From assembly GCA_021648425.1 (NCBI GenBank), contig JAKISV010000062.1, positions 1 through 13,700 on the forward strand: 13,700 bases of DNA, given 5' to 3'. Positions within the stretch are counted from its first letter, which is position 1, and each line of letters starts with the position of its first letter. The position numbers were made by a program, and so were the translations under genes. Below the pieces are notes generated by a model. That model made no database searches. It was given only the letters and a program-made list of their open reading frames with translations, and was not told the DNA's origin. Shown one piece after another: positions 6,575-13,700 of this stretch. The stretch comes from Rhizobiaceae bacterium (GTDB taxonomy: Bacteria; Pseudomonadota; Alphaproteobacteria; Rhizobiales; Rhizobiaceae).

Positions 6575-7606
6575 ATGATTAATACAACCAGAAGAAAACT
6601 GGTCTCGATTGCCGCCACCGCAGTGGTAGCAATTTCTACCAGCGGTATGTTTATGGCCGCTGCGAGTGCGCAGAAAATTACAGTCGGCGCACTGCGGTTT
6701 ACTTCGCACGCGGCATCTTTTGTTGCCTTTGAACGCGGCTATTTCACAGATGCAGGTCTGGAAGTTGAATTCAAATTTTTCAAGGCTGCTCAGCCGATGG
6801 CCGTCGCCATCGCATCAGGGGATGTTGATTTTGGCGTGACGGCAATATCAGGTGGATTAATCAACCTCGCAGGCAAAGGCGTAATCAAAGTAATTGGCGG
6901 CGCCCTGCATGAAGAAGCAGGCATTGACGGGCAAATGATCCTGGCTACAAAAAAAGCCATGGATGCCGGTCTGAAAACGCCCGCTGATTTAAAAGGCAGA
7001 ACTTTTGGTATCACTCAGGCTGGGTCTTCATTCCAGTACATGGCCCACAAAATTGCCCAGAAAGAAGGATTCTCAAGTTCTGATATTCAGTTCAAGCCGC
7101 TGCAAAAAGTTGGTGCCATCATCGGAGCACTGAAATCCGAACAGATTGATGCCTGGTCAATTGTTCCCCATATTGCAAAAGGCCTAGCCAAAAACCCCAA
7201 AATTGAGATCATCGGCAAGATTGCTGACTATATCCCCGATTATCAGGTGACTACGGTTTTCACATCTGCTGACAATGCCAAGAATAAGCCAGAGCTGGTA
7301 AAAGCATTCCTTGGTGCATTTTCAAAAGGTGCCGCAGATTTTAACGCGGCACTTGTAGATAAAACGGCGGGCGATGATGGTGCAGAAGACATGGTGCGCC
7401 TGGTACACAAATATGTCTATACAGACCGCCCCTATGAAAAGGCAGCACCTTCCATTCGCAACGGCTCCATGCGCATCAATGAAGGCGCCAAGTTGAATGT
7501 CACCAACGTCAAGGACCAACTGGACTGGTTCATTTCTGAAGGGCTTGTAAAAGATAACATCACCATGGATATGCTGGTCGACAGCAGTTACGTGGAAACA
7601 TACTAA
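6575..7606 (+). CDS. ABC transporter substrate-binding protein, NMT1/SsuA-like
   Basis: This 343-residue periplasmic binding protein belongs to the nitrate/sulfonate/taurine/pyrimidine class. Residues 1-32 are a signal peptide (TTRRKLVS start, hydrophobic core, AASA|Q cleavage). The twin Arg could mean Tat export, but Sec is equally possible. The mature protein begins KITVGALRFTSHAASFVAFERGYF and continues AQPMAVAIASGDVDFGVTAIS, the usual first lobe of this class. Next come LKTPADLKGRTFGITQAGSSFQYMAHKI and IGALKSEQIDAWSIVPHIA in the second lobe. It is followed by an SsuB-like ATPase and an SsuC-like permease, so it is the receptor of a complete importer. No sulfonate oxygenase, nitrate reductase or thiamine gene is nearby, so the ligand cannot be named. 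An in-frame ATG at 6521 overlaps the -10 box and is rejected as the start. Confidence 0.92.
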   Translation: MINTTRRKLVSIAATAVVAISTSGMFMAAASAQKITVGALRFTSHAASFVAFERGYFTDAGLEVEFKFFKAAQPMAVAIASGDVDFGVTAISGGLINLAGKGVIKVIGGALHEEAGIDGQMILATKKAMDAGLKTPADLKGRTFGITQAGSSFQYMAHKIAQKEGFSSSDIQFKPLQKVGAIIGALKSEQIDAWSIVPHIAKGLAKNPKIEIIGKIADYIPDYQVTTVFTSADNAKNKPELVKAFLGAFSKGAADFNAALVDKTAGDDGAEDMVRLVHKYVYTDRPYEKAAPSIRNGSMRINEGAKLNVTNVKDQLDWFISEGLVKDNITMDMLVDSSYVETY

Positions 7607-7615
7607 AAGGCACCC

Positions 7616-7651
7616 TGCCCCCGGAGATTAATTTCGGGGGCAATCTTTTTT
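7616..7651 (+). terminator. Intrinsic terminator/attenuator between binding protein and ATPase
   Basis: An 8-bp perfect stem (TGCCCCCG at 7616-7623 with CGGGGGCA at 7635-7642), extendable by G-T pairs, is followed by a six-T run at 7646-7651. It begins 10 nt after the binding-protein stop. Because the ATPase and permease follow on the same strand with no clear new promoter, it probably acts as a partial terminator that keeps their expression below that of the binding protein. Confidence 0.75.
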
Positions 7652-7675
7652 CAACAGATTGCCGGATTGCCTTGC

Positions 7676-8443
7676 ATGGACCTCAGACTTGAAAACATCT
7701 CGCATAACTATGGCGAAATCGAAGTTCTTCGTGATATTAATCTGGAAATAAATGAAGGTGAGATTGTGTGCCTGGTTGGGCCTTCGGGTTGTGGCAAATC
7801 CACATTGTTGCGCTTGATTGGTGGTTTGGAGCGGCCAGGTAGTGGAAAAATTATTCTTTCCGGCGAGCCGCCAAAAAATACTCTAAATGCGCTTACCTAC
7901 ATTTTTCAGGATTTTGCACTGCTGCCCTGGCGCACGGTAAGCGGCAATATATCTCTGGCTTTAGAAGATCATGCGATTGGCGCCAAAGCTACCCGGGAGA
8001 TTATCGATGAAGTTCTCAGCCGTACAAAATTGACAGAATTTGCTGACGCGCTACCCAGGCAATTGAGCGGTGGCATGAAACAACGCGTTGCGATCGCGCG
8101 TGCGCTTGCGGTTAGACCAGCCGTAATGTTAATGGACGAACCATTATCAGCACTCGACAGCCAGACTCGTGAACTGTTGCTTGAAGACCTGATTGATCTT
8201 TGGAAACGCGAAGGATTTACTGCCTGTTATGTTACCCACAATCTGGCGGAAGCAGTGCGCCTGGGTCACAAGATTGCTGTATTGTCCAGACGACCGGGGC
8301 AAATCCGCCAACTTGTGGAAATTGATATCCCACTTGAAGAACGCAAAAACCATCTGGATGAGCTGGCGATAAAACAACAAACTTTATGGGAGCTGATGCG
8401 CGAAGAAGCGCTGGCCGCTGATAAGGAATTGCTCAGTGCCTGA
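7676..8443 (+). CDS. ABC transporter ATP-binding protein, SsuB/TauB-like
   Basis: This 255-residue cytoplasmic ATPase drives the importer. All motifs are intact: Walker A GPSGCGKST (35-43), Q-loop FQDFALLPWR with Gln78, signature LSGGMKQRVAIARAL (130-144), Walker B VMLMDEPLSALD (150-161) and the switch His188 in CYVTHNLAEA. The 'LLPWRTV' after the Q-loop is typical of the nitrate/sulfonate/taurine group. I take ATG at 7676, with CCGGA about 9 nt upstream. A TTG at 7667 would add three residues but would have the GGA directly against it. The 3' end overlaps the permease start by 8 nt, which indicates translational coupling. It lies downstream of the terminator-like hairpin. Confidence 0.94.
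   Translation: MDLRLENISHNYGEIEVLRDINLEINEGEIVCLVGPSGCGKSTLLRLIGGLERPGSGKIILSGEPPKNTLNALTYIFQDFALLPWRTVSGNISLALEDHAIGAKATREIIDEVLSRTKLTEFADALPRQLSGGMKQRVAIARALAVRPAVMLMDEPLSALDSQTRELLLEDLIDLWKREGFTACYVTHNLAEAVRLGHKIAVLSRRPGQIRQLVEIDIPLEERKNHLDELAIKQQTLWELMREEALAADKELLSA
8423..8427 (+). promoter_or_regulatory. Ribosome binding site supporting the permease GTG start
   Basis: AAGGA lies 8 nt before the GTG at 8436, inside the ATPase C-terminal codons. It favours GTG over the in-frame ATG at 8454. Confidence 0.6.
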
Positions 8444-9254
8444 CCAAAACGAAATGGCGCCCAGCAAAAACCGCCAGGAAGTCGAATTTCGCGGCGGTGG
8501 TTTTTCACCAAAACCGATGGCGATTATCGGGCCGGTGGTTTTCGTGGTAATTATTGCATTGATGGAATGGGGCACACGCACCGGCTGGATAACCAACCTT
8601 ACCCTGCCGCGTCCTTCAGATGTTTTCAAAACATTCATCGAACTCTACCAGTCGGGATTATTGTTTGAGCATCTTTTGCCCTCACTCACCCGCCTGGCCG
8701 TTGGTTCTGTCATGGGAATATCTGCAGGGATCGGGCTTGGTGTACTGATTGGGTTATTCACACTGATACGCGCGGGACTTTTACCGGTTGTGGCGGCAAT
8801 ATTTCCTATTCCGAAAATTGCCCTGCTGCCGCTTTTCATCATCTGGTTTGGCATTGATGAGGGCTCTAAATACGCGCTGATTGCACTTGGTACATTTACC
8901 CCTACCGTTGTTTCCACCTATGGCGCAGTAGATAACGTTGATCGCTCGCTCATTCGCATGGGGCAGAGTTTTGGGCTTTCATGGTTTTCAATTGTTCGAA
9001 AAATTGTACTGCCGGGTGCCCTTCCAGGTATTTTATCGGGACTGCGTATCTCTCTGGCAATCGCCATCATTTTGTTGGTGGCAGCAGAAATGCTCGGCGC
9101 ATCCTACGGGATCGGCGCATATATTTTAGAGGCAGGGTCACTTTATGATCTGGAGCGACTGTTTGTCGGTGTCAGCATATTGTCGATATTAGGTGTCACT
9201 ATCAGCTGGCTGATTGGCCGCATTGAGCGGCGGTTATTGAACTGGCGTTCTTAA
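8436..9254 (+). CDS. ABC transporter permease, SsuC/TauC-like
   Basis: This 272-residue inner-membrane protein has an initial helix at about residues 28-45 (MAIIGPVVFVVIIALMEW) and roughly five more. The binding-protein-dependent permease domain covers about 75-265. The ATPase-contact EAA loop is at about 177-207 (GQSFGLSWFSIVRKIVLPGALPGILSGLR), followed by ISLAIAIILLVAAEML, which is diagnostic of SsuC/TauC/NrtB relatives. The GTG start is supported by AAGGA 8 nt upstream. The first 8 nt overlap the ATPase gene. The gene ends 5 bp from the convergent glpQ stop, and no hairpin terminator separates them. It forms the transmembrane channel with the preceding binding protein and ATPase; the substrate is not identified. 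Confidence 0.93.
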   Translation: MPDQNEMAPSKNRQEVEFRGGGFSPKPMAIIGPVVFVVIIALMEWGTRTGWITNLTLPRPSDVFKTFIELYQSGLLFEHLLPSLTRLAVGSVMGISAGIGLGVLIGLFTLIRAGLLPVVAAIFPIPKIALLPLFIIWFGIDEGSKYALIALGTFTPTVVSTYGAVDNVDRSLIRMGQSFGLSWFSIVRKIVLPGALPGILSGLRISLAIAIILLVAAEMLGASYGIGAYILEAGSLYDLERLFVGVSILSILGVTISWLIGRIERRLLNWRS

Positions 9255-9259
9255 AATAA

Positions 9260-10312
9260 TTATCGCGAAGATTTCAAATTTGCGACTGCTTTATCAGGGA
9301 AATCTGTAAAAATACCATCCACGCCAACGGTTACAAATAAGGTATTCAACAACATATCAAAACTGTCGGCCCATTTTGGCAATGCATCCGCGCGTGCTGT
9401 ATATGGAATGATTGTCAGGCCAGCTGATTTAGCGTCAGCCGCGAGATTGCTCAATTGCGGTTTACCTTCACTATCGATACCGGTAACAAGCTGATTGATC
9501 CATGGCCCGATACCATCGGCAATCTTAGCCACTTCAATCAGCCCTTCTTTGGTTTTTAGCATGTCAAAATCTGTGTTCGGTGAAATTCCCCAGCCATTTT
9601 CTGCAAGCAGTTGAACAAGCTGGCCTTTATAGCCGAGATCATTTCGAATTCGTTGAGTTTCGGCCCAATCAAAACTCTGCAAAATCATCAATTGTTCTTT
9701 GGTGTCATAACCATAGGAAGCGGTGAGATCGATGACGATTTTGGATAGATCAAAACCGTTTTCCTGATGAAATTCCGGGTCTTTGATTTCAGGAAATATT
9801 CCAACATTGCGCCCGGTTGTGCGGTTCAAACCCTGGATTAACTCTATTTCCTCAGCCAGAGTTGGCACCCGGTAAGAGGATTTTCCAAGCGGAAAACGAT
9901 TTGGAAAAACCACCTCATCAGAACCACGTTTTGTGCGCTCGTGTACCCGAAGGGTTTTGATTTCAGCCAGAGTGAAATCAATCGCATAATAACGACCATT
10001 CTCACGTTTTCGATCAGGAAAACGCTCTTCAACGTCAGTTACAGTGCCCAGATAAATATCATGCAGCACAACAGGTATGCCGTCTTTGCTCAGCACCACA
10101 TCCTGCTCGATATAATCAGCACCCATGCCGTGTGCCAGCGCTTTGGCGGCAAGCGTATGTTCGGGCAGATAACCAGATGCGCCACGGTGGGCGACAACCA
10201 TATTATTTTCACTCGCCAAACTCATGTTAATGCCACTCATTGCGGGTGCCAGCAATATCAAAACCAGAGGGAAGAATAATCTGCATTTTGATATACCACT
10301 CCACCCCATCAT
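9260..10312 (-). CDS. glpQ: Glycerophosphodiester phosphodiesterase, secreted GlpQ type
   Basis: This 350-residue protein hydrolyses glycerophosphodiesters to glycerol-3-phosphate plus an alcohol. It begins with a signal-type N-terminus: a charged start, the hydrophobic LFFPLVLILLAPAMS at 12-26, and probable cleavage near SLAS|E at 34. The GDPD active site is complete: HRGASGYLPEHT (His42, Arg43, Glu51), EQDVVLSKDG (Glu69, Asp71), VVLHD (His84) and FPEIKDP (Glu175, Lys177). The block YYAIDFTLAEIKTLRVHERT and the length match periplasmic GlpQ rather than the shorter (about 250-residue) cytoplasmic UgpQ. ATG ATG at 10312 overlaps the ugpC stop (ATGA), so it is translated with the ugp operon. 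In context it feeds glycerol-3-phosphate to UgpBAEC. A Cys at position 10 precedes the hydrophobic core and is not a lipobox. Confidence 0.94.
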   Translation of the reverse strand: MMGWSGISKCRLFFPLVLILLAPAMSGINMSLASENNMVVAHRGASGYLPEHTLAAKALAHGMGADYIEQDVVLSKDGIPVVLHDIYLGTVTDVEERFPDRKRENGRYYAIDFTLAEIKTLRVHERTKRGSDEVVFPNRFPLGKSSYRVPTLAEEIELIQGLNRTTGRNVGIFPEIKDPEFHQENGFDLSKIVIDLTASYGYDTKEQLMILQSFDWAETQRIRNDLGYKGQLVQLLAENGWGISPNTDFDMLKTKEGLIEVAKIADGIGPWINQLVTGIDSEGKPQLSNLAADAKSAGLTIIPYTARADALPKWADSFDMLLNTLFVTVGVDGIFTDFPDKAVANLKSSR

Positions 10313-11367
10313 AACCTCTTGCCACTTTTGGGATCAAACAAGTGAATGGCATTTTCGGGGAATTTTACGAACAGACCATTGGTGGGCAACTCATCTGTAT
10401 GGGGCATGTGAACGGTGAATGTTTCATTGCCAAGGCGGGTGTGTAAAATCCTACCCGCACCCAGCTCTTCAACAAGTTCCAGTTCCAGTGGATAACTGCC
10501 TTTGGATTGTTTGGAAAATATTTCGACACTTTCAGGACGAATACCAAATAGTGCTTTACCGGTGAAGGAGTAATCTTTGGGAATATCAATGTCACCAAGC
10601 CCTTCAATTGTAAATTTGCCTTTGCCATTGGCATTGCCACTCACCAGGTTCATCGGAGGTGCGCCCATGAATGAAGCAACAAAAACGCTTTCGGGCGTGT
10701 GATAAATTTCAGAAGGCGTGCCGATTTGCTCTACGTAACCATCGTTCAGAACAACAATTCGATCAGCCATGGTCATTGCCTCCACCTGATCATGCGTCAC
10801 ATATATGGCGGTGACATCAAGATCACGTTGTAGCTTGCGAATTTCAATACGCATCTGGTTTCGCAATTTTGCGTCAAGATTTGAAAGCGGTTCGTCAAAT
10901 AAAAACACCGCCGGGTCGCGTACAATCGCACGGCCCATGGCAACACGCTGGCGCTGTCCGCCGGAAAGTTCACGCGGGCGACGCTGCAGAAAATCCTCCA
11001 ACTGCAACAGTTCTGCTGCCTTATCCACTCTTGTATTAATTTCCTCTTTTGAAAGCTTCATCAGCTTCAAACCGTAAGCCATATTGTTATAAACGCTCAT
11101 ATGGGGATAAAGCGCATAATTCTGAAATACCATGGCGATGTCACGGTCTTTGGGTTCGACATCATTGACAACACGTTCACCAATGGAGATTTCGCCGGAA
11201 GTTACACTCTCCAGTCCGGCCACCATGCGAAGCAGGGTGGATTTTCCGCAGCCAGAGGGTCCCACAATGACGATAAACTCGCCATGAGCGATTTCAACGT
11301 CTATCCCGTGTAAAACTTCAATTGAACCATAGGACTTTTTAACATCAACGATGCTGACTTGTGCCAT
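10309..11367 (-). CDS. ugpC: sn-glycerol-3-phosphate ABC transporter ATP-binding protein
   Basis: This 352-residue ATPase of the MalK/UgpC family has Walker A GPSGCGKST (36-44), Q-loop FQNYALYPHMSV (81-92), signature LSGGQRQRVAMGRAI (134-148), Walker B VFLFDEPLSNLDA (154-166) and switch His192. A C-terminal TOBE/regulatory region runs from about 235 to 352 (MGAPPMNL, FGIRPESVEIF). The length and the TOBE domain separate it from the short SsuB-like ATPase at 7676-8443. It starts 4 bp after ugpE and overlaps glpQ by 4 nt. It energises UgpAE for uptake of glycerol-3-phosphate and possibly glycerophosphodiesters. The gene name rests on the operon as well as on the sequence, because MalK-type ATPases are similar to one another. 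Confidence 0.94.
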   Translation of the reverse strand: MAQVSIVDVKKSYGSIEVLHGIDVEIAHGEFIVIVGPSGCGKSTLLRMVAGLESVTSGEISIGERVVNDVEPKDRDIAMVFQNYALYPHMSVYNNMAYGLKLMKLSKEEINTRVDKAAELLQLEDFLQRRPRELSGGQRQRVAMGRAIVRDPAVFLFDEPLSNLDAKLRNQMRIEIRKLQRDLDVTAIYVTHDQVEAMTMADRIVVLNDGYVEQIGTPSEIYHTPESVFVASFMGAPPMNLVSGNANGKGKFTIEGLGDIDIPKDYSFTGKALFGIRPESVEIFSKQSKGSYPLELELVEELGAGRILHTRLGNETFTVHMPHTDELPTNGLFVKFPENAIHLFDPKSGKRL

Positions 11368-11371
11368 GTTG

Positions 11372-12220
11372 TTATTTCTCCGTTTCCGTCAAACCCTTGA
11401 CGAACAATTTTTGCATTCCCACCACTACTAATACCGGCGGTAACATTGCCAACAGGGTTGTCATCATGATGCGGTTCCACTGTTGCAGGGATTCACCCGC
11501 TTCCAGCATTTCCTTGATGCCCATAACAATGGTGACCATGGATTGATCAGTGGTAATCAACAAGGGCCACAGATACTGGTTCCAGCCATAGATAAACAAA
11601 ATCACAAAAAGCGCTGCAATATTGGTACGCGACATCGGCAGCAGGATATCGAAGAAAAACCGCATCGGCCCTGCCCCGTCAATTCGCGCCGCTTCAAGCA
11701 ATTCATCAGGTACGGTAAGGAATGTCTGGCGGAACATAAACGTTGCGGTAGCGCTGGCAATCAATGGCAGAGTAAGCCCGGAAAAAGAATTCAACATTCC
11801 CAAATTGGCAACCACTTCAAATGTCGGCAGAATACGCACTTCCACGGGCAGCATCAGGGTGAGGAAAATCATCCAGAAGAAGCCCATACGAAAAGGGAAT
11901 TTGAAATAGACAATGGCAAATGCCGATAGGAGCGAAACTGAAATCTTCCCCAATGCAATAACCATCGCCATGACAAAGGAGTTAAACAACATCAAACCGG
12001 CCGATTGACTTCCCGAACCGCCAAGACCAACAAACAAAGCATCTTTCAGATTGTCAAAAAAGTATGGTCCCGGCCAAAGTGGAATGGGTGCCTGGGTCAT
12101 TCGCAGCGCATCATGGCTGGCCGCAACAAAGGTAATCCAAACCGGAAAACCGACAATCAACACGCCGATAATCAGTACGATGTGCGAGACAATGGAGACA
12201 ATGGGGCGGTTCTCAATCAT
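11372..12220 (-). CDS. ugpE: sn-glycerol-3-phosphate ABC transporter permease UgpE
   Basis: This 282-residue inner-membrane permease of the MalG type has about six helices. The first is at about residues 8-34 (SIVSHIVLIIGVLIVGFPVWITFVAAS), followed by a periplasmic loop with PLWPGPYFFDNLKDAL. The EAA loop at about 176-196 reads EAARIDGAGPMRFFFDILLPM. The motif YGWNQYLWPLLITT in the C-terminal third is characteristic of UgpE/MalG relatives. The ATG lies one base after the ugpA stop and the gene ends 4 bp before ugpC. It pairs with UgpA to form the channel. Confidence 0.94.
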   Translation of the reverse strand: MIENRPIVSIVSHIVLIIGVLIVGFPVWITFVAASHDALRMTQAPIPLWPGPYFFDNLKDALFVGLGGSGSQSAGLMLFNSFVMAMVIALGKISVSLLSAFAIVYFKFPFRMGFFWMIFLTLMLPVEVRILPTFEVVANLGMLNSFSGLTLPLIASATATFMFRQTFLTVPDELLEAARIDGAGPMRFFFDILLPMSRTNIAALFVILFIYGWNQYLWPLLITTDQSMVTIVMGIKEMLEAGESLQQWNRIMMTTLLAMLPPVLVVVGMQKLFVKGLTETEK

Positions 12221-12221
12221 C

Positions 12222-13103
12222 TCAATAGTCCACCTTCTTTTCGATATAGCGGAACTGGACGACGGTAATCAAAATAACAATAGCCATCAATATGACTGAC
12301 TGGGCTGCAGAGCCGCCAAGATCCAGCCCGATAAAGCCATCGGTGAACACTTTGTAGACCAGTATTGTTGTCTGCCCGGCGGGACCACCTTCTGTCACTG
12401 CGTGGATAATACCGAACGTATCAAAAAACGCATAAACGATGTTGACCACCAGCAGGAAGAAAGTTGTCGGTGTGATCAACGGAAAAACAATCGTCCAGAA
12501 CCGCCGCGCCGGGCCTGCACCATCAATAGCGGCCGCTTCGAGCAAAGATTTTGGCACTGACTGCATAGCGGCCAGAAAAAACAGGAAATTATAGCTGATC
12601 TGCTTCCATGTGGCTGCCATAACAACCAGCCCCATCGCCTGCCCGCCTCTGAGTTTATGGTTCCAGTCATAGCCGAACTGATCAAGCAGATAGGAGATTA
12701 TGCCAAGAGTGGGGTCAAACATGAACAGCCACAATGTACCAGCCAGTACCGGTGCCACGGCATAGGGCCAGATCAGCAGGGTTCGGTAAACAAGGGCCGC
12801 TTTTACCACCCTGTCTGCCATAGCGGCTAAAAACAACGCAATTGAAAGCGAGGAACCTGCTACCAGAAGGGAGAAATAACCGGTTCTAAAAAAGGTGTTG
12901 AGATAAATATCATCAGCGAACAATTCGTAAAAATTGTCCAGCCAGACAAATTCAGAAGACAGTCCAAAAGCATCTTCAATCAGAAAGGACTGGTAAACAG
13001 CCTGAGCTGCCGGCCACATGAAAAATACCAGAGTGATAAGAATCTGCGGTGCCACAAGGGCAAAGGGCAACCATGAAGGCCCGAAATGAACGCGCTTAAG
13101 CAT
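12222..13103 (-). CDS. ugpA: sn-glycerol-3-phosphate ABC transporter permease UgpA
   Basis: This 293-residue inner-membrane permease of the MalF type has about six helices. The first is at about 11-31 (WLPFALVAPQILITLVFFMWP). The core includes RTLLIWPYAVAPVLAGTLWLFMFDPTLGI (107-135), a strong UgpA-like signature. The EAA loop EAAAIDGAGPARRFWTIVFPLI is at 189-210, followed by FDTFGIIHAVTEGGPAGQTTILVYKVF. It lies 91 bp after ugpB, across a stem-loop, and directly before ugpE. Its ribosome site (AGGTTG about 12 nt upstream) is weak, which together with the hairpin suggests lower expression than ugpB. Confidence 0.95.
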   Translation of the reverse strand: MLKRVHFGPSWLPFALVAPQILITLVFFMWPAAQAVYQSFLIEDAFGLSSEFVWLDNFYELFADDIYLNTFFRTGYFSLLVAGSSLSIALFLAAMADRVVKAALVYRTLLIWPYAVAPVLAGTLWLFMFDPTLGIISYLLDQFGYDWNHKLRGGQAMGLVVMAATWKQISYNFLFFLAAMQSVPKSLLEAAAIDGAGPARRFWTIVFPLITPTTFFLLVVNIVYAFFDTFGIIHAVTEGGPAGQTTILVYKVFTDGFIGLDLGGSAAQSVILMAIVILITVVQFRYIEKKVDY

Positions 13104-13142
13104 CTGAAACTATCAACCTGGATTTTCCCCGAAAATCTTGTG

Positions 13143-13171
13143 TCAACTCCCGCCAAAATGGCGAGAGTTGA
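13143..13171 (-). promoter_or_regulatory. Intercistronic stem-loop after ugpB
   Basis: Arms 13143-13155 and 13159-13171 pair over 13 bp with a single mismatch in the middle and a 3-nt loop (TCAACTC...CGCCA with TGGCG...GAGTTGA). It begins 23 nt after the ugpB stop on the minus strand and has no following T run. It probably protects ugpB mRNA or attenuates transcription into ugpAEC. Confidence 0.7.
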
Positions 13172-13194
13172 TATTGAGTAAACTGCGCCGGGCG

Positions 13195-13700
13195 CTAGTT
13201 AACTTTTTCAAACTTGCGAAGCAGTTTGTTGCCACGCTCAACGGCTGTATCGAGGCCTTCAGATGCAGTCTTGGTACCAGCCCAGATTGCTTCCATCTCT
13301 TCGTTGATGACATCGCGAATCTGCACGAAGTTGCCAAAACGAAGCCCGCGTGAGTTAGCTGTCGGCGGATTGAGGCTCAACTGCATGACGGCTGTGTCAG
13401 TGCCAGGGTTTTTATCGTAAAACCCCTGCTCTTTTGACAGCACACCTGCAGCAGTTGTAATCGGCACATAGCCGGTTTCCTGATGCCACCAGGCCTGAAC
13501 CGGAGCGGTCGACAGGTAGGTCATGAATTTAGCCACACCCTTATAGTCTTCCTGCGGCTTGCCTTTAAGCACCCACAAAGTTGCACCACCAATGATGGAG
13601 TTTTGTGCTTTTTCAGCAACATCCGTATCAATCGGCAGCATTGACTGACCAAAATTGAATTTGGCCTGGCCTTTGATTGAACCATAATAAGCCGATGAAT
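13195..13700 (-). CDS. ugpB: sn-glycerol-3-phosphate ABC transporter binding protein UgpB, C-terminal part
   Basis: The frame is open from the window edge to the TAG at 13195, giving 167 C-terminal residues; the start and signal peptide lie outside. An ATG at 13641 is internal and not the start, because upstream codons continue as SSAYYGSIKGQAKFNFGQS. The stretches NSIIGGATLWVLKGK, WWHQETGYVPIT, EQGFYDKNPGTDTAVMQL and LDTAVERGNKLLRKFEK closely match my memory of the C-terminus of E. coli UgpB, so the name is well supported. It is the periplasmic receptor that delivers glycerol-3-phosphate to UgpAEC. It is first in the visible order ugpB-A-E-C-glpQ, and its promoter is outside the window. Confidence 0.94.
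   Translation of the reverse strand, partial: SSAYYGSIKGQAKFNFGQSMLPIDTDVAEKAQNSIIGGATLWVLKGKPQEDYKGVAKFMTYLSTAPVQAWWHQETGYVPITTAAGVLSKEQGFYDKNPGTDTAVMQLSLNPPTANSRGLRFGNFVQIRDVINEEMEAIWAGTKTASEGLDTAVERGNKLLRKFEKVN

Noticed and set aside
7607..7675. A possible riboswitch between the binding protein and the ATPase
   Set aside because: The space is only 69 bp and is explained by a simple terminator hairpin with a T run; no conserved aptamer elements are visible.
13181..13200. A second dyad (AACT-GCGCC / GGCGC-AGTT) overlapping the ugpB stop
   Set aside because: The loop would be only about one base and a bulge is needed; the larger hairpin at 13143-13171 is the better structure.
13641..13641. 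ATG at 13641 as the start of a 148-residue protein
   Set aside because: The frame continues upstream to the window edge with UgpB-like sequence, so the ATG is internal to a truncated ugpB.
1..13700. Search for CRISPR arrays, tRNA genes, insertion sequences or phage/defence genes
   Set aside because: No regularly spaced repeats, tRNA-like clusters, transposase motifs or terminal inverted repeats were seen; coding density by metabolic genes is near complete.

Overview
The window is about 13.7 kb of chromosomal-type DNA of moderate GC content. It is packed with transport and catabolism genes and has short intergenic gaps. TRAP and ABC uptake systems, an RpiR regulator and a ugpBAEC-glpQ cluster with strong GGAGG-type ribosome sites together suggest an alphaproteobacterium, perhaps a marine Hyphomicrobiales (Rhizobiales) relative. 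The taxonomy is inferred from gene content and protein style, not from a marker gene. I see no tRNA, rRNA, CRISPR array, insertion sequence or phage gene.

Region A (about 1-5500, minus strand) is one tight operon. Read 5'->3' on the minus strand it is N-formylglutamate amidohydrolase family protein, TRAP DctQ, TRAP DctM, TRAP DctP with a Tat signal, a glutamine-synthetase family ligase, and the N-terminus of an aldehyde dehydrogenase cut by the window edge. Together these look like uptake and breakdown of an unknown nitrogen compound, probably through a gamma-glutamylated or N-acylated glutamate intermediate. The ligase and aldehyde dehydrogenase recall the Puu (gamma-glutamyl-putrescine) pathway. 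No PuuB oxidase or PuuD hydrolase is seen, and the amidohydrolase may fill the hydrolytic role.

Region B (about 5518-9254, plus strand) diverges from A. It holds an RpiR-type regulator, then its own promoter, then a SsuA/NMT1-like binding protein, an SsuB-like ATPase and an SsuC-like permease. The 5485-5616 intergenic space carries a 7-bp inverted repeat that could be the regulator's operator for both directions. A plausible reading is that RpiR controls a TRAP importer plus enzymes on one side and an ABC importer on the other.

Region C (9260-13700, minus strand) converges on B with only 5 bp between stop codons. It is a glycerol-3-phosphate/glycerophosphodiester uptake operon: ugpB (C-terminal part only), ugpA, ugpE, ugpC and a secreted GlpQ-type phosphodiesterase. 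Periplasmic GlpQ would release glycerol-3-phosphate from glycerophosphodiesters for import by UgpBAEC.

All three transport operons carry a strong stem-loop 10-25 nt after the stop codon of the substrate-binding-protein gene, probably to keep that protein in excess over the membrane parts. No wholly unprecedented system is evident. The most interesting part is the unassigned substrate and chemistry of regions A and B.
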